From Halomonas sp. CH40 (GTDB taxonomy: Bacteria; Pseudomonadota; Gammaproteobacteria; Pseudomonadales; Halomonadaceae), in NCBI GenBank assembly GCA_041875495.1, contig CP112982.1:2728001-2792000 (forward strand): 64,000 nucleotides of DNA, in the 5' to 3' direction. Below are positions 30,280-40,175 of the stretch, one piece after another. Below the pieces are notes generated by a model. It was not told where the DNA came from and ran no database searches. It saw only the letters and a program-made list of their open reading frames with translations. The first letter of the stretch is position 1. Each line of letters opens with the position of its first letter. The translations under genes were made by a program, and so were the position numbers.

Positions 30280-30699
30280 GTGAAAGCACAAGTTAAATGG
30301 ACAGATGGCCGCCAGTTTGTCGCCGAATCCGGCAGCGGGCACAGCGTAGTCATTGACGGCCCACCCGACCACGGCGGCCGTAACACCGGCCCGCGCCCGA
30401 TGGAAATGCTGCTGATGGGCATGGGTAGCTGCACCGCCTTTGATGTGCTCAACATCCTCGACAAAGCCCGTGCAGATGTCACCGATTGTGTTGCCCAGCT
30501 GGAAGCCGAACGTGCCGACAGTACACCGTCGGTTTTCACCCGTATCCACGTGCATTTCGTGGTCACCGGCCACAACCTCAAGGAAAAACAGGTGCAGCGC
30601 GCGGTTGAACTTTCTGCCGAGAAATACTGCAGCGCCTCTATCATGCTGGTCAACGGGGGCGTTGATATCACGCATTCCTTTGAAATTGTCGCCGCCTGA
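30280..30699 (+). CDS. OsmC-family protein
   Basis: A 139-residue protein of the OsmC/Ohr fold, closest in form to the YhfA branch. The two redox Cys residues of the family are visible: GSCTAFDVLN near residue 50 and EKYCSASIML near 114, which suggests thiol peroxidase-type chemistry, though the YhfA branch has no proven substrate. The start is GTG at 30280 with GGAG eight bases upstream. The leader carries the heptamer repeat. It is in the same direction as murU but separated by the repeat, so may have its own promoter. Confidence 0.88.
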   Translation: MKAQVKWTDGRQFVAESGSGHSVVIDGPPDHGGRNTGPRPMEMLLMGMGSCTAFDVLNILDKARADVTDCVAQLEAERADSTPSVFTRIHVHFVVTGHNLKEKQVQRAVELSAEKYCSASIMLVNGGVDITHSFEIVAA

Positions 30700-30860
30700 C
30701 AAGTTTTCAACGCAAAATATTGACTCGCTGGGTGCATCATGGCGTTCAGCTGGGCATAATACGCGCGCTTGTGTTTAACGGCGTTTAACCGCACAACAAG
30801 TGAACTGGTTCCGGCGCTGGCTCGTCGGGGTGTCTTCATCCGCCATAAGGAGGCTCGGAC

Positions 30861-31655
30861 ATGTCAGATAATCTCCGACTCCACGGGTTTAACAACCTGA
30901 CAAGCTCTTTGAGCTTTAATATCTACGACATCTGTTATGCCAAGACCGAAGAACAGCGGTCTGCTTATATCGATTATATCGATGAGCTATATAACGCTGA
31001 ACGCCTGACCCAGATTCTCAAGGATGTGACCAATATCATTGGCGCCCATGTGCTGAATATCGCCCGTCAGGACTATGAGCCCCACGGTGCCAGCGTCACC
31101 ATTCTGATTGCAGAACATGAGCTGGAAGAATCAGCCCTGGAGCAGATTGAACCCGGCCCTGGGCCACTGCCAGAAACCGTGGTCGGTCATCTGGACAAAA
31201 GCCATGTTACGGTGCATAGCTACCCGGAATCCCACCCGGACAACGGCATCAGTACGTTTCGGCTGGATATTGATGTTTCCACCTGCGGCCATATCAGCCC
31301 GCTGAAAGCCCTGAATTACCTGATTCACAGTTTTGATTCCGATATTGTCACCATGGATTATCGGGTGCGCGGTTTTACCCGGGATGTAGACGGCAAAAAG
31401 CTGTTTATCGACCACGAGATCACCTCGATTCAGGACTACCTGGCCAATGATACCAAAGAGGCCTATCAGATGATTGATGTGAACGTGTACCAGGAAAACA
31501 TGTTCCACACCAAGATGCTGCTCAAGGATTTTGACCTGGATAACTACCTGTTCGGCACCTCACGTCGTGATATCACGTTTGAGGAAGCCCGTGATATCGA
31601 AAGCCGCCTGCGCAAGGAAATGCTGGAAATTTTCTATTCCCGCAACATGTCCTAG
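30861..31655 (+). CDS. speD: S-adenosylmethionine decarboxylase proenzyme
   Basis: A 264-residue pyruvoyl-dependent enzyme that makes decarboxylated SAM for spermidine synthesis. Length equals E. coli SpeD. The self-cleavage site is the Ser in [18 protein letters not shown] (about residue 143 of the translation region). The start has AAGGAGG nine bases upstream. It stands alone: speE is not next to it, and a strong terminator follows. Confidence 0.94.
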   Translation: MSDNLRLHGFNNLTSSLSFNIYDICYAKTEEQRSAYIDYIDELYNAERLTQILKDVTNIIGAHVLNIARQDYEPHGASVTILIAEHELEESALEQIEPGPGPLPETVVGHLDKSHVTVHSYPESHPDNGISTFRLDIDVSTCGHISPLKALNYLIHSFDSDIVTMDYRVRGFTRDVDGKKLFIDHEITSIQDYLANDTKEAYQMIDVNVYQENMFHTKMLLKDFDLDNYLFGTSRRDITFEEARDIESRLRKEMLEIFYSRNMS

Positions 31656-31685
31656 CGCCTGCTTTATAGCGATATCAAGACCTGA

Positions 31686-31721
31686 AAAAGCCGGGCCGCC
31701 AAATATGGCGGCCCGGCTTTT
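31686..31721. terminator. Bidirectional terminator between speD and lpxL
   Basis: A 15-bp perfect stem AAAAGCCGGGCCGCC with its complement and a 6-base loop, with A/T runs on both flanks, so it can end both the speD transcript and the convergent alr-lpxL transcript. Confidence 0.9.
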
Positions 31722-31785
31722 CGCGTTGGCAATCGTGACACTGTTAATAGCTGTTCACATAATGGCTGTTCAAACACAATGCAAC

Positions 31786-32700
31786 CTAGTAGATCTTCTC
31801 TTCGCCTTCCGGGCGTGTTTTGAAGCGGCGGTGCAGCCAGAGATACTGTTCGGGGTGTTTGCGAATGGCCTGTTCAATGATCGCATTGATGCGGGTAGCA
31901 TCGGCCACTTCATCGCCGCTGGGGAAGTTTTTCAGCGCGGGGAGCCACTCGATGGTATAGGTGCGGTTATCGGGGTTGCGGTGGAACATCATCGGCACCA
32001 CTGGCGCACCGGTCATACGGGCAATTTTGGCGGTCAGTTTGATGGTCGCTGCCTGGTTACCAAAAAACGGCGCAAACACACTGGCATTACGCCCGAAATC
32101 CTGATCCGGCGAATACCATACGATACGCCCAGCTTTAAGTTGACGCACCACGCCGCGCAGATCATGGCGGTGGATGGTGCGACCAAAGGTACGCGAGCGT
32201 GCCCGCGTCATGAAATGATCAAACAGCGGGTTGTTATGCGGCCGATAAACCGCATCCGCTGAGTAAAACAGTGAATGCAGGGCGCCGCCCAGATCCAGCG
32301 TCGAAAAGTGGATACCTATCACCAGAGCGCCCTGATTGCGAACCAGCGCCCTGGAAAGGTGATCCTGGTTAATCCGGCTCACCCGATGACGCAGATCTTC
32401 CGCATCCCGACACCAGGCCGTGGCCGTCTCGACCAGACCAATACCGTTAGCAATAAACGTATCCTTGACCAACTCACGCTGTTCAGCGGTGGTTTTGTCA
32501 GGGAAGCACAGGGCAATATTGGTTTCGGTAATCCGTCGGCGACGTTTTGCCAACCGCCAGGCCAATAGCCCAATGGCTTTCCCACCGCCTATCTTCACTG
32601 GCCAGGGCAGCCAGGCAGCCGTATACATGGCGGCTATCGCCAGCCAGGTGCTCCAGTAACGGGGATGAAAATATGCACGCGGAAAAGCTGATTTGGCCAT
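31786..32700 (-). CDS. lpxL: Lipid A biosynthesis acyltransferase (LpxL/HtrB family)
   Basis: A 304-residue inner-membrane-associated late acyltransferase that adds a secondary acyl chain to Kdo2-lipid IVA. The family catalytic motif H-x4-D is present as HFSTLD near residue 130, with PHNNPLFDHF and MFHRNPDNRTYTIEWL following. LpxL and LpxM paralogues are hard to separate by eye, so the acyl position is uncertain. It begins six bases after alr and is probably its co-transcribed partner. Confidence 0.88.
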   Translation of the reverse strand: MAKSAFPRAYFHPRYWSTWLAIAAMYTAAWLPWPVKIGGGKAIGLLAWRLAKRRRRITETNIALCFPDKTTAEQRELVKDTFIANGIGLVETATAWCRDAEDLRHRVSRINQDHLSRALVRNQGALVIGIHFSTLDLGGALHSLFYSADAVYRPHNNPLFDHFMTRARSRTFGRTIHRHDLRGVVRQLKAGRIVWYSPDQDFGRNASVFAPFFGNQAATIKLTAKIARMTGAPVVPMMFHRNPDNRTYTIEWLPALKNFPSGDEVADATRINAIIEQAIRKHPEQYLWLHRRFKTRPEGEEKIY

Positions 32701-32706
32701 GGCTGT

Positions 32707-33825
32707 TTACAATACAGTGGGTGAAGGCGACGAAGCACGCTGATAGCGACGCGGCACACGCGGCAGGATACCGGTAAGCAGCGTATAGCTGATGGTATCG
32801 CAGTAGCGGGCGACATCATCAACCGGCAATACCGCTCCATTGGCCGCCCGACCCCACAGCACCACTTCACTGCCAATGCGCGTATCAGGCAAATGGGTGA
32901 TATCCACGGTCAACATATCCATGGATACCTTGCCTGCAATCCTGGCTGGCTGACCCTCTACCAGCACTGGGGTGCCATCCACGGCATGACGATCATAGCC
33001 ATCGCCATAGCCGCCCGCGACCACGGCAATTCGCGCTCGCCCCGGCGTTCGCCAACGGCCGCCGTAGCCCACCGGCTCACCGGCTTCCAGCTCACGGATC
33101 GCCATTACTTCAGAGCGCAATGTCATCACAGGTGCCAGCTGGCGCGATATGGCATTTGGCACCTCCAGTGGATCGCTGCCATACAGCATGACGCCTGGGC
33201 GGTTCCAGCGACCATGGGCAACAGGATGGGCCAGGGTAGCGGGCGAGTTGGCCAGACACAGGGGGGCATTCAGCCGCTCTGCCAGCGCCTGCAGGGTCGT
33301 CATCTGCTGCTGCAGGTAGCCTGCATCCTCGGCGTCGGCAGAGGCAAAATGACTCATCAGATGCAGGTCTGTTACCTGAGGTGCCTGTGAGAGCACCTGC
33401 CATACCTGCTCGGCGCGTTGTGGAGAGAACCCCAAGCGATGCATGCCGGAATCAACTTTCAGCCATACCGGAATCGGTTGACGCGGCGTAAACGCCAGCA
33501 GTGCTTCCAACTGCCAGTCGGTGTGCACCGCCATCCATAGACGATGTTCATCCACCAGCGCCAGCTCTGAAGCCTCAAAAATACCTTCAAGCAGCACAAT
33601 CGGCGCCTGGATACCTGCGTGACGTAAGGTGAGCGCCTCTTCAATACAGGCCACAGCAAGCGCCGGAGCCAGGCCTTCCAACGCGCGGGCACATTCAATC
33701 GCACCGTGGCCGTAGGCGTCCGCCTTGATCACAGCAACTGACTGGCTGTGGGGTGCGCACTCACAGGCCAAGCGGTAATTATGACGCAAGGCGTCAAGGT
33801 CGATTTTAGCCACTAAAGGGCGCAT
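32707..33825 (-). CDS. alr: Alanine racemase
   Basis: A 372-residue PLP enzyme that supplies D-alanine for peptidoglycan. It begins MRPLVAKIDLDALRHNY with the PLP Lys in VIKADAYGHG; MLYGSDPL, GYGDGYDR and VDMLTVDITHLP are also family signatures, and YTLLTGILPRVPRRY closes it. The start at 33825 is chosen over an ORF extension of 51 residues because the family starts here and GAGAAAG precedes it. A candidate promoter lies 86 bp upstream. Located directly after rpoS, which is not the Pseudomonas order. Confidence 0.95.
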   Translation of the reverse strand: MRPLVAKIDLDALRHNYRLACECAPHSQSVAVIKADAYGHGAIECARALEGLAPALAVACIEEALTLRHAGIQAPIVLLEGIFEASELALVDEHRLWMAVHTDWQLEALLAFTPRQPIPVWLKVDSGMHRLGFSPQRAEQVWQVLSQAPQVTDLHLMSHFASADAEDAGYLQQQMTTLQALAERLNAPLCLANSPATLAHPVAHGRWNRPGVMLYGSDPLEVPNAISRQLAPVMTLRSEVMAIRELEAGEPVGYGGRWRTPGRARIAVVAGGYGDGYDRHAVDGTPVLVEGQPARIAGKVSMDMLTVDITHLPDTRIGSEVVLWGRAANGAVLPVDDVARYCDTISYTLLTGILPRVPRRYQRASSPSPTVL

Positions 33826-33910
33826 ACGCTTTCTCACAGCAGGATTTTGACAACGCAGGATCGCAAGCCTGGCAGGCACTATTGCTGCCGCTGGCTTGTC
33901 CCTTGCTGCC

Positions 33911-33938
33911 ATTATACACGCCACTACCCGCATGACAG
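33911..33938 (-). promoter_or_regulatory. alr: Candidate alr promoter with perfect -10
   Basis: On the minus strand CTGTCA (33933-33938, four of six consensus) is 16 bases from a perfect TATAAT (33911-33916). A start near 33904 would give a leader of about 80 nt to alr. The -35 overlaps a small inverted repeat (CCCGC...GCGGG). Confidence 0.5.
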
Positions 33939-34004
33939 CGGGTATCGGGCAGTAATTTAAACCAGCCAAAAGCGTCAAGCAGGGTAAAAACCACTAAACC
34001 AGAA

Positions 34005-34982
34005 TCAACTTTCGAAAATAACATCCAACGAAAGCCCTTGTTTTTCCAGCGAGCGGCGCAGTTTCTTGAGCGCTTCCACCTGGATCTGGCGGACACGCTC
34101 ACGGGTCAAGCCTATTTCCGCGCCGACGTCTTCAAGAGTAGCGGCTTCATGGCCACGCAGCCCGAAACGCCGAACCACCACTTCACACTGCTTTTCACTC
34201 AGCTCGCTGAGCCAATGATCGACGTGGGCTTTCACATCCCCATCCACCAGAAGCGCTTCAGGCCCGTGATCCTCATCATCTGTCAGCGTATCCAGCAGCG
34301 GCTTATCGCTATCACCGCCCATGGGGTAATCCACTGAGGAAACCCGCTCGTTGAGACCCAGCATCTTCTTGACGCTTTCCACCGGTTTATCCAGATGTTC
34401 GGCAATTTCTTCCGGCGTTGCCTCGTGATCCAGTTTCTGGGTCAGCTCACGGGCGGCGCGCAGATAGATATTGAGCTCTTTGACAACATGAATGGGCAGG
34501 CGGATGGTGCGCGTCTGATTCATCAAGGCACGTTCAATCGTCTGGCGAATCCACCAGGTGGCATAGGTCGAGAAACGAAAGCCACGCTCTGGATCGAACT
34601 TCTCGACTGCCCGAATCAACCCCAGGTTACCCTCTTCAATCAGATCCAGCAGGGTTAACCCACGGTTCAGATAGCGCCGAGCAATCTTGACCACCAGACG
34701 CAGGTTGGATTCGATCATCCGCGAACGCCCAAGCGGATCTCCCTTGCGCGCCAGACGGCCGTAATAAACTTCTTCTTCCGGTGTCAGTAATGGCGAAAAG
34801 CCGATTTCGTTGAGATAGATCTGTGTTGCATCCAGGCTCTGACGAGGCGCTTTACCCTCTCTGCCCAAGGCTTTCTCGAAGGCTTCTTCCTCAGCAGCAA
34901 CCGCCTCGTCGTCTACTTCACCCAATGCTTCTTCCACGGCATTCAGGTCTATGTCCTGAAGATCCTGTTCCAGCATGCTCAT
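34005..34982 (-). CDS. rpoS: Stationary-phase/general-stress sigma factor RpoS
   Basis: A 325-residue sigma factor. It lacks region 1.1 and the long acidic insert of RpoD; region 1.2 is [11 protein letters not shown], region 2 has [30 protein letters not shown] and [13 protein letters not shown], and region 4 ends [21 protein letters not shown]. The acidic first 35 residues are typical. It follows nlpD by 194 bp on the same strand; in gammaproteobacteria the main rpoS promoter usually lies inside nlpD, so stress control probably runs through that gene. Confidence 0.96.
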   Translation of the reverse strand: MSMLEQDLQDIDLNAVEEALGEVDDEAVAAEEEAFEKALGREGKAPRQSLDATQIYLNEIGFSPLLTPEEEVYYGRLARKGDPLGRSRMIESNLRLVVKIARRYLNRGLTLLDLIEEGNLGLIRAVEKFDPERGFRFSTYATWWIRQTIERALMNQTRTIRLPIHVVKELNIYLRAARELTQKLDHEATPEEIAEHLDKPVESVKKMLGLNERVSSVDYPMGGDSDKPLLDTLTDDEDHGPEALLVDGDVKAHVDHWLSELSEKQCEVVVRRFGLRGHEAATLEDVGAEIGLTRERVRQIQVEALKKLRRSLEKQGLSLDVIFES

Positions 34983-35176
34983 CGCTCTCCCCCATCATCT
35001 CACCTTGTTTATGCCATCGGGCTTATCATTACAGAAATGAGCGTTGATATCCCGAAGATGCAAACTTCTACTTGACGCACGAACGTTTGAGGCTGGTTTT
35101 ATAGTAATTGTTTTTGCTGTGTGCTGTGTGACACCAAGCCGAGTCTAAATGATGCACTGGGATGCTGACAGAATGA

Positions 35177-36181
35177 TTACCGCCCAGGTAAATACGTCAA
35201 AGGATCTTCCGGCTGACCGTCCTTGCGGATTTCAAAATGCAGCCTTGCTTCTTCTTCTGCGCTGCTATTTCCCATGGTAGCAATGACTTCACCGCCTTCA
35301 ATCACATCATTTTCTTTCACTCGCAGCGTATCATTGTGAGCGTACGCAGACAGATACTCGTCATTGTGCTTGATAAGAATAAGGTTGCCATAACCTCGCA
35401 CACCACTACCCGCATACACGACAATCCCAGGCCCGGCTGCTTTTACAGATTGCCCCTTTTGCCCCGCGATATCAATCCCAGCGGTAATGCTTCCGCCTTC
35501 GCCAAAGGTACCAACAACCTCCCCATCTGCTGGCCACTGCCACTCAATATTCTCTGCCGGTGTATACGTCCGGTCGCTGCGATCCACTGACGCCTGCTGA
35601 GTGGAGGGGGCACTCGCCTGCGTTTCAGGTTCAGGCTGAGTCTCTGGCTCTTGCCTTTCAGAGGCGTCTGACTGCGATGCTTGTGATTCAGTCTCTTGCG
35701 GCTCTGGCTCTGCTTGTGCATCCAGCGCTTCATCATCCTGCGCTGTCTCTTCAGACGACGGCTCATCGGGCAACAGCCAATCGACTTGCTGGGCGTTAGC
35801 GGCAACCTGTACAGGCGTTTCGCCAATGCCTGTGGCCACCACGCCGGAAGGTTCACGTGCTTCGCTATCTGCTGGCGGCGGTTGCGATGCTTCAGTCCTC
35901 TCGCGGTCAACTTCGGCACCCGACGACTGCAGCACAAGCTGCTGGCCAGGGTAGATGTTATAGGGCGGCTCAATATCGTTGAGGGCTGCGAGCTCGCGGT
36001 AATCCAGGCCTTGCTGCCAGGCAATACCGTAAAGGGTATCGCCTTGTGCCACCGTGTACTGGCCATCGGCATTCAGGTGGCGCCTCACCTCGCTGATATC
36101 ACGTACTTGCGGGACTCCCTGGTGATTTGCGCAACCGGCAACAGCAAAGGCAAGCGCCGATAAAAGAAACATTTTACGCAT
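35177..36181 (-). CDS. nlpD: Murein hydrolase activator lipoprotein NlpD
   Basis: A 334-residue outer-membrane lipoprotein: lipobox AVAGC near residue 17, LysM domain (YTVAQGDTLYGIAWQQG, about 42-86), a long acidic Gln/Glu/Ser-rich linker (about 90-215) and a C-terminal LytM/M23 domain (GIDIAGQKGQSV to LHFEIRKDG). The M23 zinc ligands are degenerate as in E. coli NlpD, so it should activate the amidase AmiC at the septum rather than cut murein itself. The linker is longer and more acidic than in E. coli. Just upstream is the DUF368 gene (8 bp gap). Confidence 0.94.
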   Translation of the reverse strand: MRKMFLLSALAFAVAGCANHQGVPQVRDISEVRRHLNADGQYTVAQGDTLYGIAWQQGLDYRELAALNDIEPPYNIYPGQQLVLQSSGAEVDRERTEASQPPPADSEAREPSGVVATGIGETPVQVAANAQQVDWLLPDEPSSEETAQDDEALDAQAEPEPQETESQASQSDASERQEPETQPEPETQASAPSTQQASVDRSDRTYTPAENIEWQWPADGEVVGTFGEGGSITAGIDIAGQKGQSVKAAGPGIVVYAGSGVRGYGNLILIKHNDEYLSAYAHNDTLRVKENDVIEGGEVIATMGNSSAEEEARLHFEIRKDGQPEDPLTYLPGR

Positions 36182-36189
36182 TGAGGTGA

Positions 36190-37158
36190 CTACTCCTTGT
36201 TAGCGCCTGATTGATCGCTTGATAATGAAGACGGTGATTGATGCGCCTGATAGTTCAAGCCAACTACCAGAAGAGCGCCCACCAGCATCAACAGGATGAC
36301 TGTTCCCAATTGGGACGAATCGCCGATCAGGACGGCATACTCGCTCGGCATCAGATAACGAAATGCCAGGGGAATCATTTGGCCTTCCGGGCCTAGCTGA
36401 TAGCCTACCAGCTCTCGCCAGGGCCAAAGAATCGGCAACGAACCAATAATAAACCCTAATAGTAACTGCATGGTGGCATCGTGCTGACGTTTGAACAACC
36501 AGGCTAAAAGGCGTGAAAACAAGGCCAGCCCAATTAGACAGCCAACGCCAAACAGTCCGATCACCGCCAGATCAAAACCGCGAATCGCCTGCATGATGGT
36601 GCCATAAAGCCCCATGGTCAGAAGCAGAAAACTGCCTGACACGCCCGGCAACAGCATAGCGCTGATAGCAATGGCGCCGGCCACCATCACCACCAGGTTT
36701 TCATTACCCAGTAGCAACACCGTTGGCATTAAGCCAGGCAGTGCCTTGGCCAGCAGCAAGCCGGCTATTAGCGGCAAAAGATACCAGAACTTCCAACTTC
36801 TCATAGCGTTATGTACCACCAGCGCTGACGCCGCGACCAAGCCAAAAAAGAAGCCGTCCAACAGTAGGGGGTGAGCTTCCATCAGCCATAGCGCCAAGTG
36901 AGCGACGCTGACCAGACTCGCCGCCACGCCCGCCAGTAAAGGCAATAAGAACGCCAGGTTAAGATGCGCGTAGAGGCCCCTGACGCCACCCTCTCGCCAG
37001 GCTCCCCAGGCGCTTGGGCCAAACTGGCGGATAGTATAGATCAACTGCTCATAGATGCCGGTGACGAAGGCGATGGTTCCGCCTGATACGCCGGGCACTG
37101 CATCAGCAGCACCCATGCCGACCCCTTTCAGAAAAATAGCTAACCTCTCGCGCTTCAA
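36190..37158 (-). CDS. DUF368 (PopT-family) undecaprenyl-phosphate translocase
   Basis: A 322-residue inner-membrane protein with about eight to ten helices and the DUF368 signature FLKGVGMGAADAVPGVSGGT near the N-terminus, repeated in part as LLPGVSGSFLLL. DUF368 proteins were recently shown to recycle the lipid carrier undecaprenyl phosphate across the inner membrane, notably at alkaline pH. I set the start at a TTG (37158) that overlaps the pcm stop (TTGA) and has AAGGAG seven bases upstream; the longer frame runs back inside pcm. Placed between pcm and nlpD, an insertion relative to the usual order. Confidence 0.85.
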   Translation of the reverse strand: MKRERLAIFLKGVGMGAADAVPGVSGGTIAFVTGIYEQLIYTIRQFGPSAWGAWREGGVRGLYAHLNLAFLLPLLAGVAASLVSVAHLALWLMEAHPLLLDGFFFGLVAASALVVHNAMRSWKFWYLLPLIAGLLLAKALPGLMPTVLLLGNENLVVMVAGAIAISAMLLPGVSGSFLLLTMGLYGTIMQAIRGFDLAVIGLFGVGCLIGLALFSRLLAWLFKRQHDATMQLLLGFIIGSLPILWPWRELVGYQLGPEGQMIPLAFRYLMPSEYAVLIGDSSQLGTVILLMLVGALLVVGLNYQAHQSPSSLSSDQSGANKE

Positions 37159-37835
37159 TTCACTACTCCTTGCAGTAGCGGGACAAACCGAACCGGCTCT
37201 AATCGACGTTTTTCGTACACACTGCCTACCCGGCGCACCTGGGTTAACCATTGGCTGCCAGTGCTTGCTTCAATCGGCGCAATCAGTACACCGCCATCCC
37301 GCAACTGTTCCAGCAACTCGCTTGATAACGTCTGGGCACAGGCGGTCAGCAGGATGACATCAAAAGGGGCAGCGTCTGGCCAGCCGTGGTTGCCATCCGC
37401 CACGGCAAGCTTGGCTGGCACCTTAAGCCGCGCCAGACGTTGCGCGGCGCGTTCGTGGAGTATCTGGATTCTTTCCAACGAGTAAAGTTCATCCACCAGG
37501 CTGGAGAGCACCAGAGTTTGATAGCCGGAACCGGTACCCAGCTCCAGCACTCGCTTTGGCGCTTCACGCAGGGTGAGTTCTGTCATCCGCGCCACGGTCA
37601 GAGGCTGCGAAAGGGTCTGGCCAAAGCCGATGGGCAGGGACGCATCTTCGTAGGCGTGATGCGCCAGAGCTTCATCAACAAACAGGTGGCGCGGCGCCTG
37701 AGCCATGACGCTGAGCACACGCTCATCGCGAATACCCTGGCGCGCCAGACGATCGACCATCCGGTCACGGGTACGCTGAGACGTCATCCCGCGGCCACGC
37801 AGTTCAAGGGGTGATATTTCAGGCTGTAAAGGCAT
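37155..37835 (-). CDS. pcm: Protein-L-isoaspartate O-methyltransferase
   Basis: A 226-residue repair enzyme that methylates isoaspartyl residues in aged proteins. Signatures: [46 protein letters not shown] and the SAM motif [12 protein letters not shown]. Of several Met codons I prefer 37835, which has AGGA eight bases upstream; starts at 37856 or 37787 are also open. It overlaps the surE end by up to 17 bases and the next gene by four, in the conserved surE-pcm-nlpD-rpoS series. Confidence 0.94.
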   Translation of the reverse strand: MPLQPEISPLELRGRGMTSQRTRDRMVDRLARQGIRDERVLSVMAQAPRHLFVDEALAHHAYEDASLPIGFGQTLSQPLTVARMTELTLREAPKRVLELGTGSGYQTLVLSSLVDELYSLERIQILHERAAQRLARLKVPAKLAVADGNHGWPDAAPFDVILLTACAQTLSSELLEQLRDGGVLIAPIEASTGSQWLTQVRRVGSVYEKRRLEPVRFVPLLQGVVN

Positions 37836-38568
37836 CCAACCAGTCCTGTACATCACTGCACGCCGTATGGCGCGTCAGATCGGTCTGCAGAGGAGTAATC
37901 GAGACAAAACCGGCCTCAATAGCAGCAAAATCAGTATCTTCACCGTCGTCAGCGTTAGCCCCGACGGCGGCAATCCAATAGCGAGTACGCCCACGTGGGT
38001 CCTGCATGGCCAGTGGTTTTTCAGCCGGACCGCGATAGCCCATGCGAGTGACCCTGACGCCACGAATCTCGCTCCACGGCAAATCAGGCACGTTGACATT
38101 GAGCAGGGTACGCGGCGGAAGGGAAAGCTGATCCGCGGCGCCTACCAGTGTCGATGCGACGCGGGCCGCCGTGGCAAAGTGGCGCTCGCCACACAATGAC
38201 ATGGCAATTGCCGACATACCCAGATTGCGCCCTTCCATAGCCGCCGCTACCGTGCCGGAGTAGAGCACATCATCGCCCAGGTTGCTGCCGTGATTGATAC
38301 CTGAGATCACTAGATCGGGTTTTTCATCCCAGACACCATTAACGCCAAGGTAAACGCAATCGGCCGGTGTGCCATCCACGCTGTAAAAACCGTTATCCAG
38401 CGCGCTGAGCAGCAGCGGACGCGAGAGCGTTAGCGAGTTACTGGCGCCACTGCGATCACGATCCGGTGCCACAACACGTAAATTGGCATGCGGCGTGAGC
38501 GCATCGTGCAAGGCTCTCAGCCCCGGGGCATGAACACCATCATCGTTAGAAAGCAGCAATCGCCGCAT
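37819..38568 (-). CDS. surE: 5'/3'-nucleotidase SurE
   Basis: A 249-residue metal-dependent survival nucleotidase acting on nucleoside 5'- and 3'-monophosphates. The active-site Asp pair is in [13 protein letters not shown]; the Ser/Asn metal ligands lie in [24 protein letters not shown], which is conserved. It is 14 bp after truD and overlaps pcm. Confidence 0.96.
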   Translation of the reverse strand: MRRLLLSNDDGVHAPGLRALHDALTPHANLRVVAPDRDRSGASNSLTLSRPLLLSALDNGFYSVDGTPADCVYLGVNGVWDEKPDLVISGINHGSNLGDDVLYSGTVAAAMEGRNLGMSAIAMSLCGERHFATAARVASTLVGAADQLSLPPRTLLNVNVPDLPWSEIRGVRVTRMGYRGPAEKPLAMQDPRGRTRYWIAAVGANADDGEDTDFAAIEAGFVSITPLQTDLTRHTACSDVQDWLDAFTA

Positions 38569-38582
38569 TGGTTTTCTCCTGA

Positions 38583-39659
38583 TTAAATATTGTTAATACC
38601 TGCTAGCGTATCAGTATTTGTCGGCTGGGTGATCAACTCACTCAGCACTGCGGTAGCAAAGGCACCGCGTGGCAAGGAAAAGCTCACCACCACCTCGTCA
38701 TTGCGCTGGCCGCGTTCTAGTAAAGGCGCGTCAAGGCATACGCGCAGCGCACGTCTTGCCGACTTGACACCGCTTTGCGCAAGCCCGGCAGTCAGGACAG
38801 GGTGGCGCTCGGCAAGGGCGGCTTCCAGACGCTGGGCCACTGAATCATCTGCACTGAAGTCAGCGCCCCAGAGCAGGCCAGTCGGGTGAATATCACGCTT
38901 TGCCGCCCGTTCATTCAGCGTGGCATCCGGCTGTTCAACCCGAAACAGGCTATGGGTTCCCTCAAGCATGACCGTATCGCCCTCAAGCAGCGTCTGCCAA
39001 TCGTCGCTAGCCACCCGCTGGCCAAGCAACTCATTGAACAGAAAACTCCGCGCGCAGGACAGCAGCATGCCCTGACGATCGTCACGCTTGCGCCAGCCCC
39101 GCGCTAACAGGGCTTCAGCACGCTGCAGATTACGCCCATTGGCACCAAAACGCTGCGGCCCAAAGTAATTGGGCACCCCCTCAAGACAAAGCATTTCCCA
39201 GCGGGCCTGAAAGTCATCCTGTTCAACCGCTTCGCCCTGCAAGCGCAGGATGAAGCGGTTGGTACGATGTACGCCGCGCTTGAGCTTACGCGGATGACGC
39301 GCCTGCTCCAGCACAGTGATACCCAAGGTGGCCAGCTGTGCGGCCAGGTCATCCGGCGCATCTCGGCCAGGCAGTTGAACACTCAGCCACTGGCGCGTTA
39401 CCGCCACACGATCCTTCATACCCGAATAACCCACCTCCTTGGGCGAGACATTGCACAGCCGGGCAAGCTGCCTGACCGCTTCCAAGGTGGTCTGGTTACG
39501 TTTTTCGATCCGCAGCCAGAGGTGTTCGCCCTGCCCTTCCGGCTTGAAATCAAGCTGTTCATCGACCCTGAAATCTTCGGGTGAGAGACGGAAGCTGGCG
39601 GGGCTGGGGGCGCCCAGGGTAGCGTCCAGATAACGTGGCCAGACGGGAAGAGCGGTCAT
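38583..39659 (-). CDS. truD: tRNA pseudouridine(13) synthase
   Basis: A 358-residue TruD-family pseudouridine synthase modifying U13 of tRNA-Glu. The catalytic Asp lies in [15 protein letters not shown]; other family motifs are [20 protein letters not shown] and [11 protein letters not shown]. Ends with an acidic/neutral tail. It overlaps ispF by four bases, continuing the coupled series ispD-ispF-truD-surE-pcm. Confidence 0.95.
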   Translation of the reverse strand: MTALPVWPRYLDATLGAPSPASFRLSPEDFRVDEQLDFKPEGQGEHLWLRIEKRNQTTLEAVRQLARLCNVSPKEVGYSGMKDRVAVTRQWLSVQLPGRDAPDDLAAQLATLGITVLEQARHPRKLKRGVHRTNRFILRLQGEAVEQDDFQARWEMLCLEGVPNYFGPQRFGANGRNLQRAEALLARGWRKRDDRQGMLLSCARSFLFNELLGQRVASDDWQTLLEGDTVMLEGTHSLFRVEQPDATLNERAAKRDIHPTGLLWGADFSADDSVAQRLEAALAERHPVLTAGLAQSGVKSARRALRVCLDAPLLERGQRNDEVVVSFSLPRGAFATAVLSELITQPTNTDTLAGINNI

Positions 39660-40138
39660 TCAGAACTCCGGGGCAGCAACAGCACCACCGCTTCCGCGGC
39701 AATCCCTTCACTTCGCCCGGTAAACCCCAGGCGTTCCGTCGTTGTGGCCTTGACGCTGACCTGATCCAGCTCGACGTCAAGATCTTCTGCAATCACCGAA
39801 CGCATGGCGTGGATATGTGGCGCCATCTTGGGCGCCTGGGCCATCAGGGTGGCATCCAGATTGCCCAGCTTCCAGCCCGCCTGGCTAACTAGTGCATTGA
39901 CTTTGCGCAACAGAACCCGGCTATCCGCGCCCTGATAGGCGGGGTCGGTATCGGGGAAATGGTGACCAATATCCCCTAACGCGCAGGCGCCCAGCAGGGC
40001 ATCAGCAATGGCATGCAGCAGTACATCACCGTCTGAATGGGCAACGAAGCCCGCCTCAAATGGCAGCTTTACGCCGCCGATCATCAAGTGATCTCCCGGC
40101 CCAAAACGATGAACATCAAAGCCGTGGCCGATGCGCAT
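39656..40138 (-). CDS. ispF: 2-C-methyl-D-erythritol 2,4-cyclodiphosphate synthase
   Basis: A 160-residue trimeric MEP-pathway enzyme that cyclises CDP-ME2P. Zinc ligands Asp and His are in [11 protein letters not shown] and the third His in [29 protein letters not shown] and [13 protein letters not shown] are conserved. It is 37 bp after ispD and overlaps truD by four bases. Confidence 0.97.
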   Translation of the reverse strand: MRIGHGFDVHRFGPGDHLMIGGVKLPFEAGFVAHSDGDVLLHAIADALLGACALGDIGHHFPDTDPAYQGADSRVLLRKVNALVSQAGWKLGNLDATLMAQAPKMAPHIHAMRSVIAEDLDVELDQVSVKATTTERLGFTGRSEGIAAEAVVLLLPRSSE

Positions 40139-40175
40139 GACAGTCTCCTGAATACGTTGAAATGAGGGTCATTTT

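Noticed and set aside
31531..32262. 243-residue open frame on the plus strand
   Set aside because: Overlaps the speD end, crosses the bidirectional terminator and runs antisense to lpxL.
35177..36181. NlpD as an active zinc endopeptidase
   Set aside because: The first His ligand is missing before GIDIAG, as in E. coli NlpD, so it is an activator rather than an enzyme.
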